Assembly: GCF_003710805.1 (NCBI RefSeq)
Contig: NZ_RHHB01000002.1
Span: 1-64,000 of the forward strand
Direction of reading: 5' to 3'
Length of the DNA stretch: 64,000 nt
Source of the DNA: Agromyces tardus
GTDB lineage: Bacteria; Actinomycetota; Actinomycetes; Actinomycetales; Microbacteriaceae
The notes under the pieces were generated by a model. It did not search any database, was not told the DNA's origin, and worked only from the letters and a program-made list of their open reading frames with translations. The first letter of the stretch is position 1; each line of letters begins with the position of its first letter. The position numbers were made by a program, and so were the translations under genes. This document shows positions 42,317 to 51,536 of this stretch, piece after piece.

Positions 42317-45118
42317 TCACTCCGCGCTCGGCGGGGTGACGCTGATGAGCGCTGCGACGTTGCCGTCCAGCGCCTTCGTGACCTTCACGACCGTGCCGTA
42401 GCCGACACCCTCATCTGCCGGGTTGCCCGAGCCGAGCACCGCGAACCCGAGGTCCGTGCCGAAGAGGTCCTCGACGAGGTTGCCGTCGGCGTCGACGATG
42501 CGCGTCGAGTACGGCGCGTTGCCGACCGACGGCACGACGACCGAGCCGTCGCGGTAGCGGTAGAACAGGCTGCCGTTGCGGAACTCGAGTCCGGGAACCC
42601 AGCCCTGGTCGTCGGTGAAGGTGCTCACCGGGTCCATGGCGGGGATGTCGGTGCAGTACTCGTCGGTCAGCGTCGCGCCCGTGATGCACTCCGTGAACGG
42701 GTGCGTCGGCGTGAGGCCGAACGCGACGTTCGAGGACTGCGCCCGCGACGGCATGTTGTTCGTCGTGGTCGGGTCGACGTCGGCCGCGGCGCCGGTGCGG
42801 CGCAGCGGGTCGAAGTGGCTGTCCACGAGGAGCAGGCCGCCCTTGGCGCCGAAGCTCGGCAGCGCGGTCTCGTTCGACCGCACGATGTTCGAGCTGCCGT
42901 ACGTGGTGTCGCGGTACCAGACCAGCGCGCCGGGCGCGTTGTAGGCGAGCTTCTCGACCTTCCACGCGCCGGCGCTGTACACGCTGTTGTACGCGTACTT
43001 CAGGCCCTCGTCGAAGCCGTCGAAGTTGCGCCACTCCACGAGGTAGTACTGCGCCTTCGTGGACGTGCCGGTGTCGATGCGCCAGCCGGGGCCGGTGGTC
43101 GTCGTGAACGACGCGACCTCCGGGGTCCAGCCGTCGGCGCCGTTCTCGACGTCATCGGCCCAGACCTCGGTGCCCGCGCTCGTGAGCGAGAAGTCGTCGC
43201 TGAACCAGCCGCGGTCCTGGTAGGCCGCATCGGTCGCGAGGCGCAGGCGCACGTCGACCGTCTGGCCGGCGTAGGGCGCCAGGTCGACGTAGTCGTGCGA
43301 CCAGCCGTCGGTGGCACCCGTGAGCCCGTACTTCTTGTCGCCGTAGTCGGCCATGCGGCCGTTCGGGTCGGCGTAGCCGTCGGGCGTGGAGACCTCGGTG
43401 CCGTCCTCGGCGTAGACCTTCAGCTCGGTCCAGGTGGAGCCGCCGTCGGTCGAGACCTCGACGAAGCCGTAGTCCCAGTCCTCCTCGATCACGTAGTCGT
43501 TCCACATCCAGAACTTCGCGTCCGCGGGGACGTTCGCGATCGTGCGGGCCAGGCGCAGGTCGGCCCAGTCCTGGTCGGCGCCGGTGTACCACATGTTCTC
43601 GCCGCTGTGCGGCTCGGCGAGGGTGATCACCTTGTTCGGCAGGTTGATCTTCACGCCGTCGGCGGTGCCCTTCTTGGGGCGCGACGTCTGTCCGACCTTG
43701 ACGGTCTTCGGGTCATCGCCCGGGTTCATCACGACCGGGTCGGCCCAGCCGAGCACCCACTTGTCCCAGAGGCCCATGTGCGTGGGCATCGACTGGAAGA
43801 TGGGGCCCGAGTGCGATCCCGACGACATGAGGTCCCAGAAGTCGACGTCGGAGTTGCCGGCGCCGGAGGTGTCGTAGAGGTCGGGCAGGCCGAGGTCGTG
43901 GCCGTACTCGTGCGCGAACACGCCGACGCCCGAGTCCTCGGGCTGCACGATGTAGTTCGAGAGCTTGAGGTCGGTGCCGGGGATGTCCGCGCCGCCCGCG
44001 ACCGCGGAGGAGTGGGCCCAGATCGCGTAGGTGCCCTCGGTGCCGCCGCCACCCGACTTGTCCTCGCCCGCGTGCACGAGCACGACGTGGTCGATCACTC
44101 CGTCGGGCTCGAGCACGTTGCCGTCGCCGTCCCGGTCGCCCTGGTCTTCGAGGTCGTAGTCGGCCCACGGGAAGTCGGGCTGCGCCTGCGCGAGCGCCGC
44201 GACGGCGTCGATCGGCAGCTGGCCCGGACCGAGCGGGTTGTCGGGGTGGCCCTGCATGTCCTGGATCGCCCCGGCCTCGTACTCGCCGGCCTCGTTCTTG
44301 AAGCAGAGGCTCGCGCCGTAGTACGCCTCGGAGTGCGGCACCGTCACCCACGGGGTGGCCGAACCGTGCACGGTGTACGCGCCGCGCGACATCTCCTCGT
44401 ACATGTTCTTCATCGTGTAGCCCGAGATGTCGAAGCCCGGCTTGCCGTCGGGCCCCGTGAGGTCGGTGCGCACGCGCTCCGTGATGCCATCGTCGGTGAA
44501 GAGCATCTTGTTGTAGTGCTCCGACGAGAAGTCGGGCACCCACATCGAGTTGTTGTCCTCGAGGTCGTAGCTCGCCGGGTCGGGGATGTTGTTGTGGAGC
44601 GGGCCGTTCTGCACGTCGCCCGGCTTGCACTCGGCCGACCCGAACTCGGTGGGCACGTATGCTCCGCTGAAGTCGTCGTTCGCCGTCTCGTTGAACTCGA
44701 CGAGGATCGTCAGGAGCTTCGCCTCCTGCGTCCCCTTCGCCTTCTTGAGCGCCTTCGGGCTCTTGCCGGTCTCGATCGACTTCGCCTCGAGCTTGGCGAG
44801 CCCGCGTGCGGCGACCGGGTTGCCCTGCGTGAACTTGCGGTCGAGCGCGTCGGCCTTCTCGATCGCGGCATTCGCGCCCGCACCGCTGCGGCCCGTCTCG
44901 CCGGCCGTGACCTGCTCGTCGGTGCCGAACGCGTCGTCGGCCCGTGGCGCGACGTAGTTCATGTAGTACTCGTCATCGCCGATCACCGGCGCGGAGACGT
45001 GCGATGGCGCCGCCGTTCCCGGTGTCGCGCCCATGGTCGCCAAGCCGGCGGCCGCGAACGCGAGCACGGGAATCATCGCCACCACGCGCCTGCGCGCGCG
45101 GGAGGTGTTTCCTGACAT
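42317..45118 (-). CDS. Secreted M6 metalloprotease (immune inhibitor A family)
   Basis: A 933-residue secreted zinc protease. Signal peptide 1-37 (RRRVVAMIPVLAFAAAG, ends GTAAPS). The zinc motif HEYGHDLGLPDLYD (HExxHxxGxxD, about residue 402) is intact. A calcium-loop-like stretch DQGDRDGDGNVLEPDGVIDH precedes it. The C-terminal part (about 520-930) contains beta-sandwich modules (FWMWNDYVIEEDWDYGFVEV, VDVRLRLATDAAYQDRGWFS) like the MAM-type domains of InhA. InhA-type enzymes degrade extracellular proteins and antibacterial peptides. ATG 45118 has GAGGGGAGC upstream. No neighbouring secretion or inhibitor gene is visible. Confidence 0.92.
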   Translation of the reverse strand: MSGNTSRARRRVVAMIPVLAFAAAGLATMGATPGTAAPSHVSAPVIGDDEYYMNYVAPRADDAFGTDEQVTAGETGRSGAGANAAIEKADALDRKFTQGNPVAARGLAKLEAKSIETGKSPKALKKAKGTQEAKLLTILVEFNETANDDFSGAYVPTEFGSAECKPGDVQNGPLHNNIPDPASYDLEDNNSMWVPDFSSEHYNKMLFTDDGITERVRTDLTGPDGKPGFDISGYTMKNMYEEMSRGAYTVHGSATPWVTVPHSEAYYGASLCFKNEAGEYEAGAIQDMQGHPDNPLGPGQLPIDAVAALAQAQPDFPWADYDLEDQGDRDGDGNVLEPDGVIDHVVLVHAGEDKSGGGGTEGTYAIWAHSSAVAGGADIPGTDLKLSNYIVQPEDSGVGVFAHEYGHDLGLPDLYDTSGAGNSDVDFWDLMSSGSHSGPIFQSMPTHMGLWDKWVLGWADPVVMNPGDDPKTVKVGQTSRPKKGTADGVKINLPNKVITLAEPHSGENMWYTGADQDWADLRLARTIANVPADAKFWMWNDYVIEEDWDYGFVEVSTDGGSTWTELKVYAEDGTEVSTPDGYADPNGRMADYGDKKYGLTGATDGWSHDYVDLAPYAGQTVDVRLRLATDAAYQDRGWFSDDFSLTSAGTEVWADDVENGADGWTPEVASFTTTTGPGWRIDTGTSTKAQYYLVEWRNFDGFDEGLKYAYNSVYSAGAWKVEKLAYNAPGALVWYRDTTYGSSNIVRSNETALPSFGAKGGLLLVDSHFDPLRRTGAAADVDPTTTNNMPSRAQSSNVAFGLTPTHPFTECITGATLTDEYCTDIPAMDPVSTFTDDQGWVPGLEFRNGSLFYRYRDGSVVVPSVGNAPYSTRIVDADGNLVEDLFGTDLGFAVLGSGNPADEGVGYGTVVKVTKALDGNVAALISVTPPSAE

Positions 45119-45523
45119 GCTGCTCCCCTCGAGTGCCCGCGACGGTGATCGCGCGGCACGGATGTCGTGCGCCGGTCAGGCGCACGTAGGGGGAATCCTG
45201 CCCCCCGGAGAGGGGTCCTGTGAAGACCCTCTGAGCAAACCATGACCAATCGTTGCTACTGAGGCATGCTCAGGACCCGATGGCGTGTTTCGTGCGCGTG
45301 CGGCCGGACTTCCGCAGGATGTGCGCTTCTCAGCGCGATTCGGCGCAGATCGCGTGAGGGCACTGTGCGGCATCCGTCGAGCTCGGGTGGCCCCCGCTCG
45401 GGGGCACCGAGTCGGGGGTTCGCCCCTCGACACGGCGCACGAGGCACGCATGCGCCCACCGGGTGACGCGACCGTGCGCACAGTGGAAACGCGGCCGTCA
45501 CACGCCGCGGCTACGCTGCCGCC
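45119..45523. other. 405-bp gap upstream of the M6 protease and MTHFR-like genes
   Basis: No supported gene is seen. The left part must hold the protease promoter (leftward). The right end carries TACGCT 6 nt before GTG 45524, a probable -10 for a leaderless MTHFR-like transcript. TTCCGCAGG-rich and CCCCGAGCGGGGG-like segments (about 45390-45405) form modest hairpins. No tRNA or riboswitch was recognised. Confidence 0.5.
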
Positions 45524-46561
45524 GTGCCCGTCGACGCCCCGGAGTGCCCCAAGCAGATGGAGTACGGCCCCTGCGGCGGCGTCGAGTTCGACGGCCGCTG
45601 CGAGGTGGGCGCGTTCCGGTGCGTCTTCCTCGGGGACGGCATCCGCACCTGGACGGGCATCGACCGCTCCGAGAGCCGTCCCGCCCCGGCCCCGCCGACG
45701 CAGGGCGCCGTGGCGATGACCGCGCTCCTCGCGCGGCGGCAGGTCGTCGTCGCGGACTTCCCCGCCCGAGCCCTCGACGCCGGTTCGGTCGTGCGGTGCG
45801 CGCGCATCCTCTCGGGCGCCGTCGACGCGACGCTCGCGGGTGATGCGGGGAGCGCGCGCGTGCAGTACTCGCCGAGCCTGCGGGCCTCCCTCATCCGGCG
45901 TGAGGGCCTCGCCGTCTGGTCGGGCGTGAACTGCCGCGACCGCAACCGCGTCGCCCTCGAGGGCGAGCTCGCGGGCCTCGCCGAGGTCGGCGTCGCGGGC
46001 GTGCACTGCGTCACGGGCGACCACACGCGCACGGGGCACCGGCCGGATGCCGCGCCCGTCTTCGACCTCGACTCCACCGAGCTCGCGTCGCTCGCCCGGG
46101 CCGCGGGCCACCTCGTCTCCGTCGCCGAGTCGCCCGCCGCGCCGCCCGTCGCCGACCGCGCGGCGCGCCTGCTCGAGAAGGAGCACGCCGGTGCGCAGGT
46201 CTGCTTCGTGAACCACTGCGGCGGTGACGAGTCGGTCGCGACGTTCATCCGCGAGGCGCGAGCGCTCGGCTCGGCGCTGCGGTTCATCCCGTGCGTGCCG
46301 GTCGTCGTCGACCGCGGCAGCGCCGAGCTGCTCGAGTCGTTCACGACACTGCGGCTGCCCGACGGGTTCCTCGCCGGCATCCGCTCGGCCGCGGACCCGA
46401 GGCGCGCGGGCATCGAGGCGGCCGTCGATTCGGGCGAGCGGATGCTGCGCCTCGACGGCGTCGCGGGCGTCGACCTCTCGGGCGGCCCGGGCGTCGGCGG
46501 CGAGGAGGCGTTCGCCGTGGCGCTCGCCGAGATCTCGGAGCGGCTCGGACTCGTCGACTGA
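45524..46561 (+). CDS. Methylenetetrahydrofolate reductase-like protein with MTHFR_C zinc domain
   Basis: A 345-residue protein. It begins with the cysteine motif CPKQMEYGPCGG (residues 8-19) and C-x-VGAFRC, which belong to the MTHFR_C zinc domain usually found at or near the end of related reductases. The remaining 270 residues match the TIM-barrel MTHFR fold (VVADFPARALDAGS, AGVHCVTGDHTRTGHRP, CFVNHCGGDESVATFI, RFIPCVPVVV). Such proteins are linked to C1-tetrahydrofolate produced by demethylation reactions. GTG 45524 is 6 nt after TACGCT, suggesting a leaderless message. Its position at the edge of the catabolic island fits capture of a methyl or formyl group. True reductase activity is not certain. 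Confidence 0.78.
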   Translation: MPVDAPECPKQMEYGPCGGVEFDGRCEVGAFRCVFLGDGIRTWTGIDRSESRPAPAPPTQGAVAMTALLARRQVVVADFPARALDAGSVVRCARILSGAVDATLAGDAGSARVQYSPSLRASLIRREGLAVWSGVNCRDRNRVALEGELAGLAEVGVAGVHCVTGDHTRTGHRPDAAPVFDLDSTELASLARAAGHLVSVAESPAAPPVADRAARLLEKEHAGAQVCFVNHCGGDESVATFIREARALGSALRFIPCVPVVVDRGSAELLESFTTLRLPDGFLAGIRSAADPRRAGIEAAVDSGERMLRLDGVAGVDLSGGPGVGGEEAFAVALAEISERLGLVD

Positions 46562-46583
46562 ACGCGGGGCGGGCGTCGGGCGT

Positions 46584-47366
46584 TCAGTGCATGATCATGC
46601 CGCCCGTGACGTTGAACGCCTGGCCGGTGAGGTAGGCGGCGTCGTCGGTCGCGAGGAAGTGCGCGACGCCCGCCACGTCGTCGGGCGCCCCGAGACGGCC
46701 GAGCGGCGAGTACGAGGACCACTCCGCGACATCCGCTTCGGTGCGCGTCGCCGCCCCCATCTCGGTGAGCACGTAGCCCGGGCACAGCGAGTTCGCGGTG
46801 ATGCCGTGCGGGCCGAGCTCGAGCGCGGTCACGCGGGTGAGCGCGATCACCGCCGCCTTGGATGCCGCGTAGTCGGCCTGGCCCGCGCCGCCCGCCTTCC
46901 CGGCCATGCTCGCGAGGTTGATGATGCGGCCACCGCGTCCCGTCGCGATCATGGCGCGCGCGACGACCTGCGTCGTGAGCAGCATCGAGCGCGCGTTGAT
47001 CGCGAAGGTGCGGTCCCACTGCTCGGCGTCGATCTCGAGCAGGGGCGAGAAGCGCAGGATGCCCGCGTTGTTGACGAGCACCTCGATCCCGCCGAGTGCG
47101 TCGATCGCCTCGCCCACGGCGCGCCTCGTGTCCGCGGCATCGCACAGGTCGACCCGGTGGAACGTGCCGCCGAGGCGCTCGGCCTGCTCGCGGCCGGGCT
47201 CCTCGAGCACGTCGAGGATCGCGACCGTCGCCCCCGATGCGGTGAGGCGGGCGGCGATGGCGGCGCCGATGCCCCGCGCGCCGCCGGTGACGATCGCGCG
47301 CCGGCCCGCCAGCGGAGTGGTGGGAGGCGACGGCGCGGATGACGCGGATGGTGCGGGGGTCTGCAT
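46584..47366 (-). CDS. Short-chain dehydrogenase/reductase
   Basis: A 260-residue NAD(P)-dependent SDR. Cofactor motif VTGGARGIGAAIAARL (TGxxxGIG), DLCDAAD for adenine, NNAG, catalytic Ser in IINLASMAGKAGG, and YAASK (Tyr-x-x-x-Lys). The acidic residue after beta-2 (AILDVLEEPG) favours NAD. ATG 47366 has GGAGG 7 nt upstream. It is the last gene of the leftward island (54613 to 46584) and converges on the MTHFR-like gene. It would oxidise or reduce an alcohol or ketone intermediate; the substrate is unknown. Confidence 0.88.
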   Translation of the reverse strand: MQTPAPSASSAPSPPTTPLAGRRAIVTGGARGIGAAIAARLTASGATVAILDVLEEPGREQAERLGGTFHRVDLCDAADTRRAVGEAIDALGGIEVLVNNAGILRFSPLLEIDAEQWDRTFAINARSMLLTTQVVARAMIATGRGGRIINLASMAGKAGGAGQADYAASKAAVIALTRVTALELGPHGITANSLCPGYVLTEMGAATRTEADVAEWSSYSPLGRLGAPDDVAGVAHFLATDDAAYLTGQAFNVTGGMIMH

Positions 47367-47426
47367 GTCGGCCTCCGATGGGTCGTTCGAGGATGCGGCG
47401 GGCGGCCGCCGCGGCAGGGGCCGGGC

Positions 47427-48074
47427 TCAGCCCGGCAGGCGCACGGCCTCCCAGCCGCCGCCGGATCGCGTGTACTCAACGCGGTTGCTCGGGCCGTCGG
47501 GGTCGCCGCGCCAGAAGGTCACGCGCCGCGGAACCACCCGGAACCCGGTCCACGTCGGCGGCGGCTCGAGGGTGCCCTCGGGATGCTCCGCCGCGAAGGC
47601 GACCCACGCCGCGCGGCGGGCCGCGAGGCCGAGCCCCGCGAGGTCGGCGCCGTTCCGCCACGCCAGGAGCTGCAGGTACCGCGAGCGGGCCGCGAAGGCC
47701 GCGGCGGCCTCCTCGGGGGTGGCGGGCGCCGCGTCGCCCACGACGGTGAGCTGCCGGCCGAGCTCGATCCACACGAACGCCAGCGCCACGCGGGGGTTCG
47801 TCGCGAGCTCGCCCGCCTTGCGGCTGCGGGCGTCGGTGTGGAAGTACAGCGCCTCGCCGTCGAACTCGCTGAGCAGCACATTGCGGGAGTCGGGGTAGCC
47901 GTCGGCGTCGACCGTGGAGAGGGTCATGAGCGGCCGCAGTTCGTCGGCGTTCTCGGGCAGCCACAGCCCGAGCAGCTCCATCGGGTCGGCGAGGGTCTCG
48001 TCGGGGTCCGCCTGGTCGGTGCCGAACGTCTGCGTGCTCGTGATGATGACCGGGAACGGTCCTGCCTCGCTCAC
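47427..48074 (-). CDS. Pyridoxamine 5'-phosphate oxidase-family (PdxH-like) protein
   Basis: A 215-residue FMN split-barrel protein with PdxH motifs: MTLSTVDADGYPDSRNVLLS, ALYFHTDARSRKAGELATNP, VALAFVWIELGRQLTVVGDA, a C-terminal VTFWRGDPDG, and a segment like the PNPOx_C domain. GTG 48074 has GGGAGGAG upstream. The usual role is oxidation of pyridoxamine or pyridoxine phosphate to PLP. In this catabolic run a specialised flavin-dependent oxidation of the island's substrate is also possible. PLP need by an unseen transaminase is a third option. Confidence 0.8.
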   Translation of the reverse strand: MSEAGPFPVIITSTQTFGTDQADPDETLADPMELLGLWLPENADELRPLMTLSTVDADGYPDSRNVLLSEFDGEALYFHTDARSRKAGELATNPRVALAFVWIELGRQLTVVGDAAPATPEEAAAAFAARSRYLQLLAWRNGADLAGLGLAARRAAWVAFAAEHPEGTLEPPPTWTGFRVVPRRVTFWRGDPDGPSNRVEYTRSGGGWEAVRLPG

Positions 48075-48111
48075 GGTGCTCCTCCCTGGTCCGGATGTCT
48101 GGGGGCCACTG

Positions 48112-48894
48112 TCAGTCCGCGCGCGGCGCGGGGTCGAAGCGCGCGATCTCCTCGAGCGAGCGGGCGCTCTCCTCGACCGCGGTCTCGAAGATCTCGGCCC
48201 CGCGCTCCGCGGTCGCCGCCGTCGGATCGCCGATGACGCCGCTCGGGTCGAAGTCGTCGCTCAGCCAGCCGAGGATGACGGGCGTCGAGTGGAAGCCGAT
48301 GCGCGGGAAGGCCGTCAGGTGCTCCGGCACGTGGCGCTCCGCCCGCGAGAGGTCGACGAGGTCGGGGCGAAGGTGCAGCATGAGCGAGGTCTCGCCGTGC
48401 CCGCCGTGGATGCCCATGCCGAGCTCGTCGGGTCCGTCGTCGCCGTCGCCGGCGGGCACGGGGTAGCCCATGAAGAAGGTCTGCAGGCCGAACCGGCGAC
48501 GCAGCTCGCGCAGCGCCACCTGCAGCAGCGCGACGTTGCCGCCGTGGCCGTTGAGGAACACGAGCTTGCGCGCCGGGGTCATCGCGATCGACCGGCCGAG
48601 GTCGACGAGCGTCGCCATGAACGTCTCGGCCGAGAGCCACATCGTGCCCGGCGCCCAGCTGTGCTCGTCGGACTTCGCGTAGGCGATCGGATGCAGCAGC
48701 CACGCGTCGACCCCGCGATCCACCGCCCGGTCGACGGCTGCCGTCGCGACCGCCTCCGCCATGATGCGGTCGGTCGCGAGCGGCAGGTGGTCACCGTGGT
48801 GCTCGATCGCGCCGGTCGGCAGCACGAGCACGGAGTCGGCCGTCAGCGTGCGGGTGACCGCGGGACCGGACAGCTCCTCGAGCAGACGGCTCAC
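48112..48894 (-). CDS. Creatininase-family amidohydrolase
   Basis: A 260-residue creatininase-family protein. Metal and catalytic motifs: PTGAIEHHGDHLPLATD, FLNGHGGNVALL and GIHGGHGETSLML (the three hallmark blocks). The family contains creatininase, mycofactocin protein MftE and the FAPy-type amide hydrolases of riboflavin and F420 synthesis. GTG 48894 overlaps the upstream FAD oxidase stop by GTGA. It hydrolyses a cyclic amide or formamide of unknown nature; opening of a lactam/imide formed by the CodA-type enzyme would fit the island. Confidence 0.87.
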   Translation of the reverse strand: MSRLLEELSGPAVTRTLTADSVLVLPTGAIEHHGDHLPLATDRIMAEAVATAAVDRAVDRGVDAWLLHPIAYAKSDEHSWAPGTMWLSAETFMATLVDLGRSIAMTPARKLVFLNGHGGNVALLQVALRELRRRFGLQTFFMGYPVPAGDGDDGPDELGMGIHGGHGETSLMLHLRPDLVDLSRAERHVPEHLTAFPRIGFHSTPVILGWLSDDFDPSGVIGDPTAATAERGAEIFETAVEESARSLEEIARFDPAPRAD

Positions 48895-50243
48895 GCCGAG
48901 GCTCCGCTGACCATGAGCGGGTTGCTCCCGGCCGTCTCGGGCGTCGGCGCGGGCAGCTTGCCGGGGTTCAGGAGCGCGAGCGGATCGGTCTCGGCCTTGA
49001 GTGCGCGCGTGCGCTCGATCTCGACGTCGACGTACCACTGGTGCGGGTTGTGGGTGTTCACGCCGAGTTCCGCGAGCGCCGCGAAGCCGGCGACCACTGC
49101 CTCCTCGCTCTCGTACTCGCCCGCGAGCATGCCGATCGGCCGGCCCTTCTGGGCTTCGATGTGCAGCATCCCGCCGGGGTAGACGGCGTGCACCTCGTCG
49201 ATGCGTTCGACGAGGGCGTCACCGCCGACCTCGACGTGGAAGTACGTGCCGGGGTAGGCCTTCTGCAGCCACTCGATCGGGTGGTTGTACGAGATCATGC
49301 TGAGCCGCATGATCTCCTGTGCGCCCTCGCGCACCTCCTCGACCACGCCGCCCGCCGACTCGACGAGGGCGGATGCCGCTGCCACCGCGCCCGCGTCGAG
49401 GATGGCGCGCAGGCTCGCGCGGCCCTTCGGGATGCCGGTGTTGGCCGGCAGGGCGTCGGCGAGCGTCGCGAGGTCGGCCGAGACGAGCCGCGGCGTCGGC
49501 TCGAGGTCGCCGACCTCGCGGAGGATCGAGAGCGCCTGTGCGAAGTCGTCGAAGCTCGCGTAGAACGCGCGCCACTCCTGCAGCGGCTCGAGGCGCACGG
49601 TCGCGCGGGCGATGATGCCGGCCGTGCCGTAGTTGTGGAGGTAGGGCTGCGCGGCCGCGCCCTCGACGTGCACGAGCTCGGCGTCGCCCGTCGCGTGCAC
49701 GACGTCGAGCGCGATGACGAAGGGCCCGCCCGCGATCACGCCGTGGGCGATGGAGCCCGTGCCGCCGGAGCCCCCCGAGAGGAACCCGCCCAGGGTGCTC
49801 TGCGCCGTCGACGGGTACATGAGCAACTGCTGGCCGGCCGACCACGCCTGGTTCTCGATCATGGCCATGACGGCGCCCGCGTCGGCCGTGACGAAGCCGT
49901 CGCCGACCTCGACGATCGTGCGCGCGCGGCTCAGGTCGAGCACGAGGCCCCCGGCCATGGGGATGCCCTGGCCGTAGTTGCCGGTGCCCTTGCCGCGCGG
50001 GGTGATCGGCACCCCGTGGCGCACCGCGGCGGCGACGACCTGTGCGATCTGCTCCGCGGTGGCAGGGTAGGCCACGGCGTCGGCCAGTCCGAGCGGGAGC
50101 TTGGCCGAGATGACGGGGGAGAGCCTGCATCCGTCGACGGACGCGCGCTCGCGGGTCGCGAGGTCGACGCTCACGCCGCGCTCGCCGAGCAGCTCGGCGA
50201 GTTCGGCGACGAGACCGGAGAGGTCGGGGGTGGTCGAGGTCAT
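48891..50243 (-). CDS. FAD-binding oxidase (GlcD/VAO-like)
   Basis: A 450-residue FAD-linked oxidase or dehydrogenase of the FAD_binding_4 family. The nucleotide-binding region reads PATAEQIAQVVAAAVRHGVP, ITPRGKGTGNYGQGIPMAGG, then YPSTAQSTLGGFLSGGSGGT and GSIAHGVIAGGPFVIALDVV. The C-terminal substrate domain is GlcD-like, ending NPGKLPAPTPE. It oxidises an alpha-hydroxy acid, alcohol or amine. Its stop overlaps the creatininase start, and a REP-like palindrome lies immediately upstream (50271-50356), between it and the ABC binding protein. Confidence 0.85.
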   Translation of the reverse strand: MTSTTPDLSGLVAELAELLGERGVSVDLATRERASVDGCRLSPVISAKLPLGLADAVAYPATAEQIAQVVAAAVRHGVPITPRGKGTGNYGQGIPMAGGLVLDLSRARTIVEVGDGFVTADAGAVMAMIENQAWSAGQQLLMYPSTAQSTLGGFLSGGSGGTGSIAHGVIAGGPFVIALDVVHATGDAELVHVEGAAAQPYLHNYGTAGIIARATVRLEPLQEWRAFYASFDDFAQALSILREVGDLEPTPRLVSADLATLADALPANTGIPKGRASLRAILDAGAVAAASALVESAGGVVEEVREGAQEIMRLSMISYNHPIEWLQKAYPGTYFHVEVGGDALVERIDEVHAVYPGGMLHIEAQKGRPIGMLAGEYESEEAVVAGFAALAELGVNTHNPHQWYVDVEIERTRALKAETDPLALLNPGKLPAPTPETAGSNPLMVSGASA

Positions 50244-50270
50244 GCGGGGCCCTTCGTGTGGTGTCGGAGC

Positions 50271-50356
50271 GCTGGTCGAGCTGCCGGCGGGGGCCGGCGT
50301 ATCGAGACCCGGGGGCGCCCGGGTCTCGATACGCGGCGAGCCGCTCCTCGACCAGC
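50271..50356. repeat. REP-like palindromic element, Microbacteriaceae style
   Basis: A nested palindrome. Outer arms are GCTGGTCGAG (50271-50280) and CTCGACCAGC (50347-50356); inner arms are CGTATCGAGACCCGGG (50298-50313) and its exact complement (50318-50333) around a 4-nt loop. It lies between two genes of one operon and may protect the upstream message or reduce readthrough. I recall similar CTGGTCGAG/GTATCGAGAC palindromes as common between genes in this family of bacteria. Confidence 0.7.
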
Positions 50357-50369
50357 GAGGGTCGGTCGG

Positions 50370-51536
50370 CTAGAAGCCGATCGACGTGTCGATGAACTCG
50401 TTGGTGTAGAGGTCCTCGGCCTTCAAGTCGGCCGGGATCTCGAAGCCCTGCTGCGAGTAGATCGGCGTGACGATGTCGAAGAGCTCCTGCACGCGGTCGG
50501 CGTCGAGGTTGCCCAGCGTGTCGTCGGGCCCGTTGCCCACGAGCTCGCTCTGCAGAGTCTCGACCGAGTAGTCGGCGACGCCCTGCGAGTAGACCCAGCC
50601 CGTGTCGTACGCGTCGACGAGCTCGAGGATGAGCTCGTTCGTCGCGTCGGGGTCGGCGAAGTAGTCGATCTCGGCCTGCTGCAGCACCGGCACGAGGGCC
50701 GTCAGGCAGTCGGCGTACTTCGTGACGTTCTCGGGCTTCAGCGAGAGCACGGCGGCGTACTTGGGGTAGCCGGCGTCGTTGATGAGCTGGTAGTCGACGT
50801 CCTTGCCCCACTCCGGGATCTCGTTCTTGTAGATGTACGGCTCGGCCGACGCGAAGCCCTGCTGGGCGATCTTGCCGCCCTCCGACACGAAGACGGCGGG
50901 GCTGCCGTCGTAGGTCGCGTCGACCTGGTCGGCGCTCAGCACGCCGGATCCCACGAAGTAGTCGATGTAGGTGCCGCCGGGGAAGACGCGGATGGTCGCG
51001 CCGGCCTTGCCGAGGTCGGCGATGCTCGTCACGTCGGGGTAGGTCTCGGGATCCCACATGATCATCTGCGGGTCCTTCTCCAGCGGCGCGAAGACGCCGA
51101 CGGTGGGCAGGTCGGTCGCGTGCGCGATCGCCTCGTCGGTGCCGACGTACGCCATGAAGATGGAGTCGTCGCTGTACATCTGCGCGTTCGGCTGGGTGAA
51201 CCCGGTGGCCGGTCCGCCCGCGAGGATCGTGACGTCGACGCCCGTGTACTCGCCGCTCGCCATGAGCGGGCCGGTGACCGACTTGACCGAGTCGTCGACC
51301 GAGTAGGTGTCGCCGAGGAGCTGGTACAGGTGGCCGTGCTCGGCCTCGGGGTTCCAGTCGGTCTGGATCTTGATGTCGGCGGGGCAGCCCGCGGCCGCGA
51401 GGTCGACGCTGCCGATCTCGAGGTCGGCTGCGTCGGTCGCCTCGGTGCCGCTGGCCGTGCTGCTGCAGGCTGCGAGGGCGAGGCTGCCGGCCATGAGGCC
51501 GGCGACCGCGGCCGCGCGCTTGGTGGTGGTGCGCAT
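50370..51536 (-). CDS. NMT1/THI5-type ABC substrate-binding lipoprotein
   Basis: A 388-residue lipoprotein. Signal RAAAVAGLMAGSLALAAC with lipobox LAAC. It is an NMT1/THI5/SsuA-like protein: DIKIQTDWNPEAEHGHLYQL, LAGGPATGFTQPNAQM and VGTDEAIAHATDLPTVGVFA. Relatives bind HMP, thiamine precursors, riboflavin, pyrimidines, taurine or nitrate; DWxPE-x-EHG is typical of those binding aromatic N-heterocycles. ATG 51536 has AGAGGAG upstream. It feeds the permease (51652) and ATPase (52584). Substrate unknown; the neighbouring CodA-type enzyme suggests an N-heterocycle. Confidence 0.87.
   Translation of the reverse strand: MRTTTKRAAAVAGLMAGSLALAACSSTASGTEATDAADLEIGSVDLAAAGCPADIKIQTDWNPEAEHGHLYQLLGDTYSVDDSVKSVTGPLMASGEYTGVDVTILAGGPATGFTQPNAQMYSDDSIFMAYVGTDEAIAHATDLPTVGVFAPLEKDPQMIMWDPETYPDVTSIADLGKAGATIRVFPGGTYIDYFVGSGVLSADQVDATYDGSPAVFVSEGGKIAQQGFASAEPYIYKNEIPEWGKDVDYQLINDAGYPKYAAVLSLKPENVTKYADCLTALVPVLQQAEIDYFADPDATNELILELVDAYDTGWVYSQGVADYSVETLQSELVGNGPDDTLGNLDADRVQELFDIVTPIYSQQGFEIPADLKAEDLYTNEFIDTSIGF

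Noticed and set aside
42317-45118. M6 protease as a sporulation or cell-wall enzyme
   Set aside because: The HExxHxxGxxD motif, signal peptide and C-terminal sandwiches fit immune inhibitor A; no peptidoglycan-binding domain is seen.
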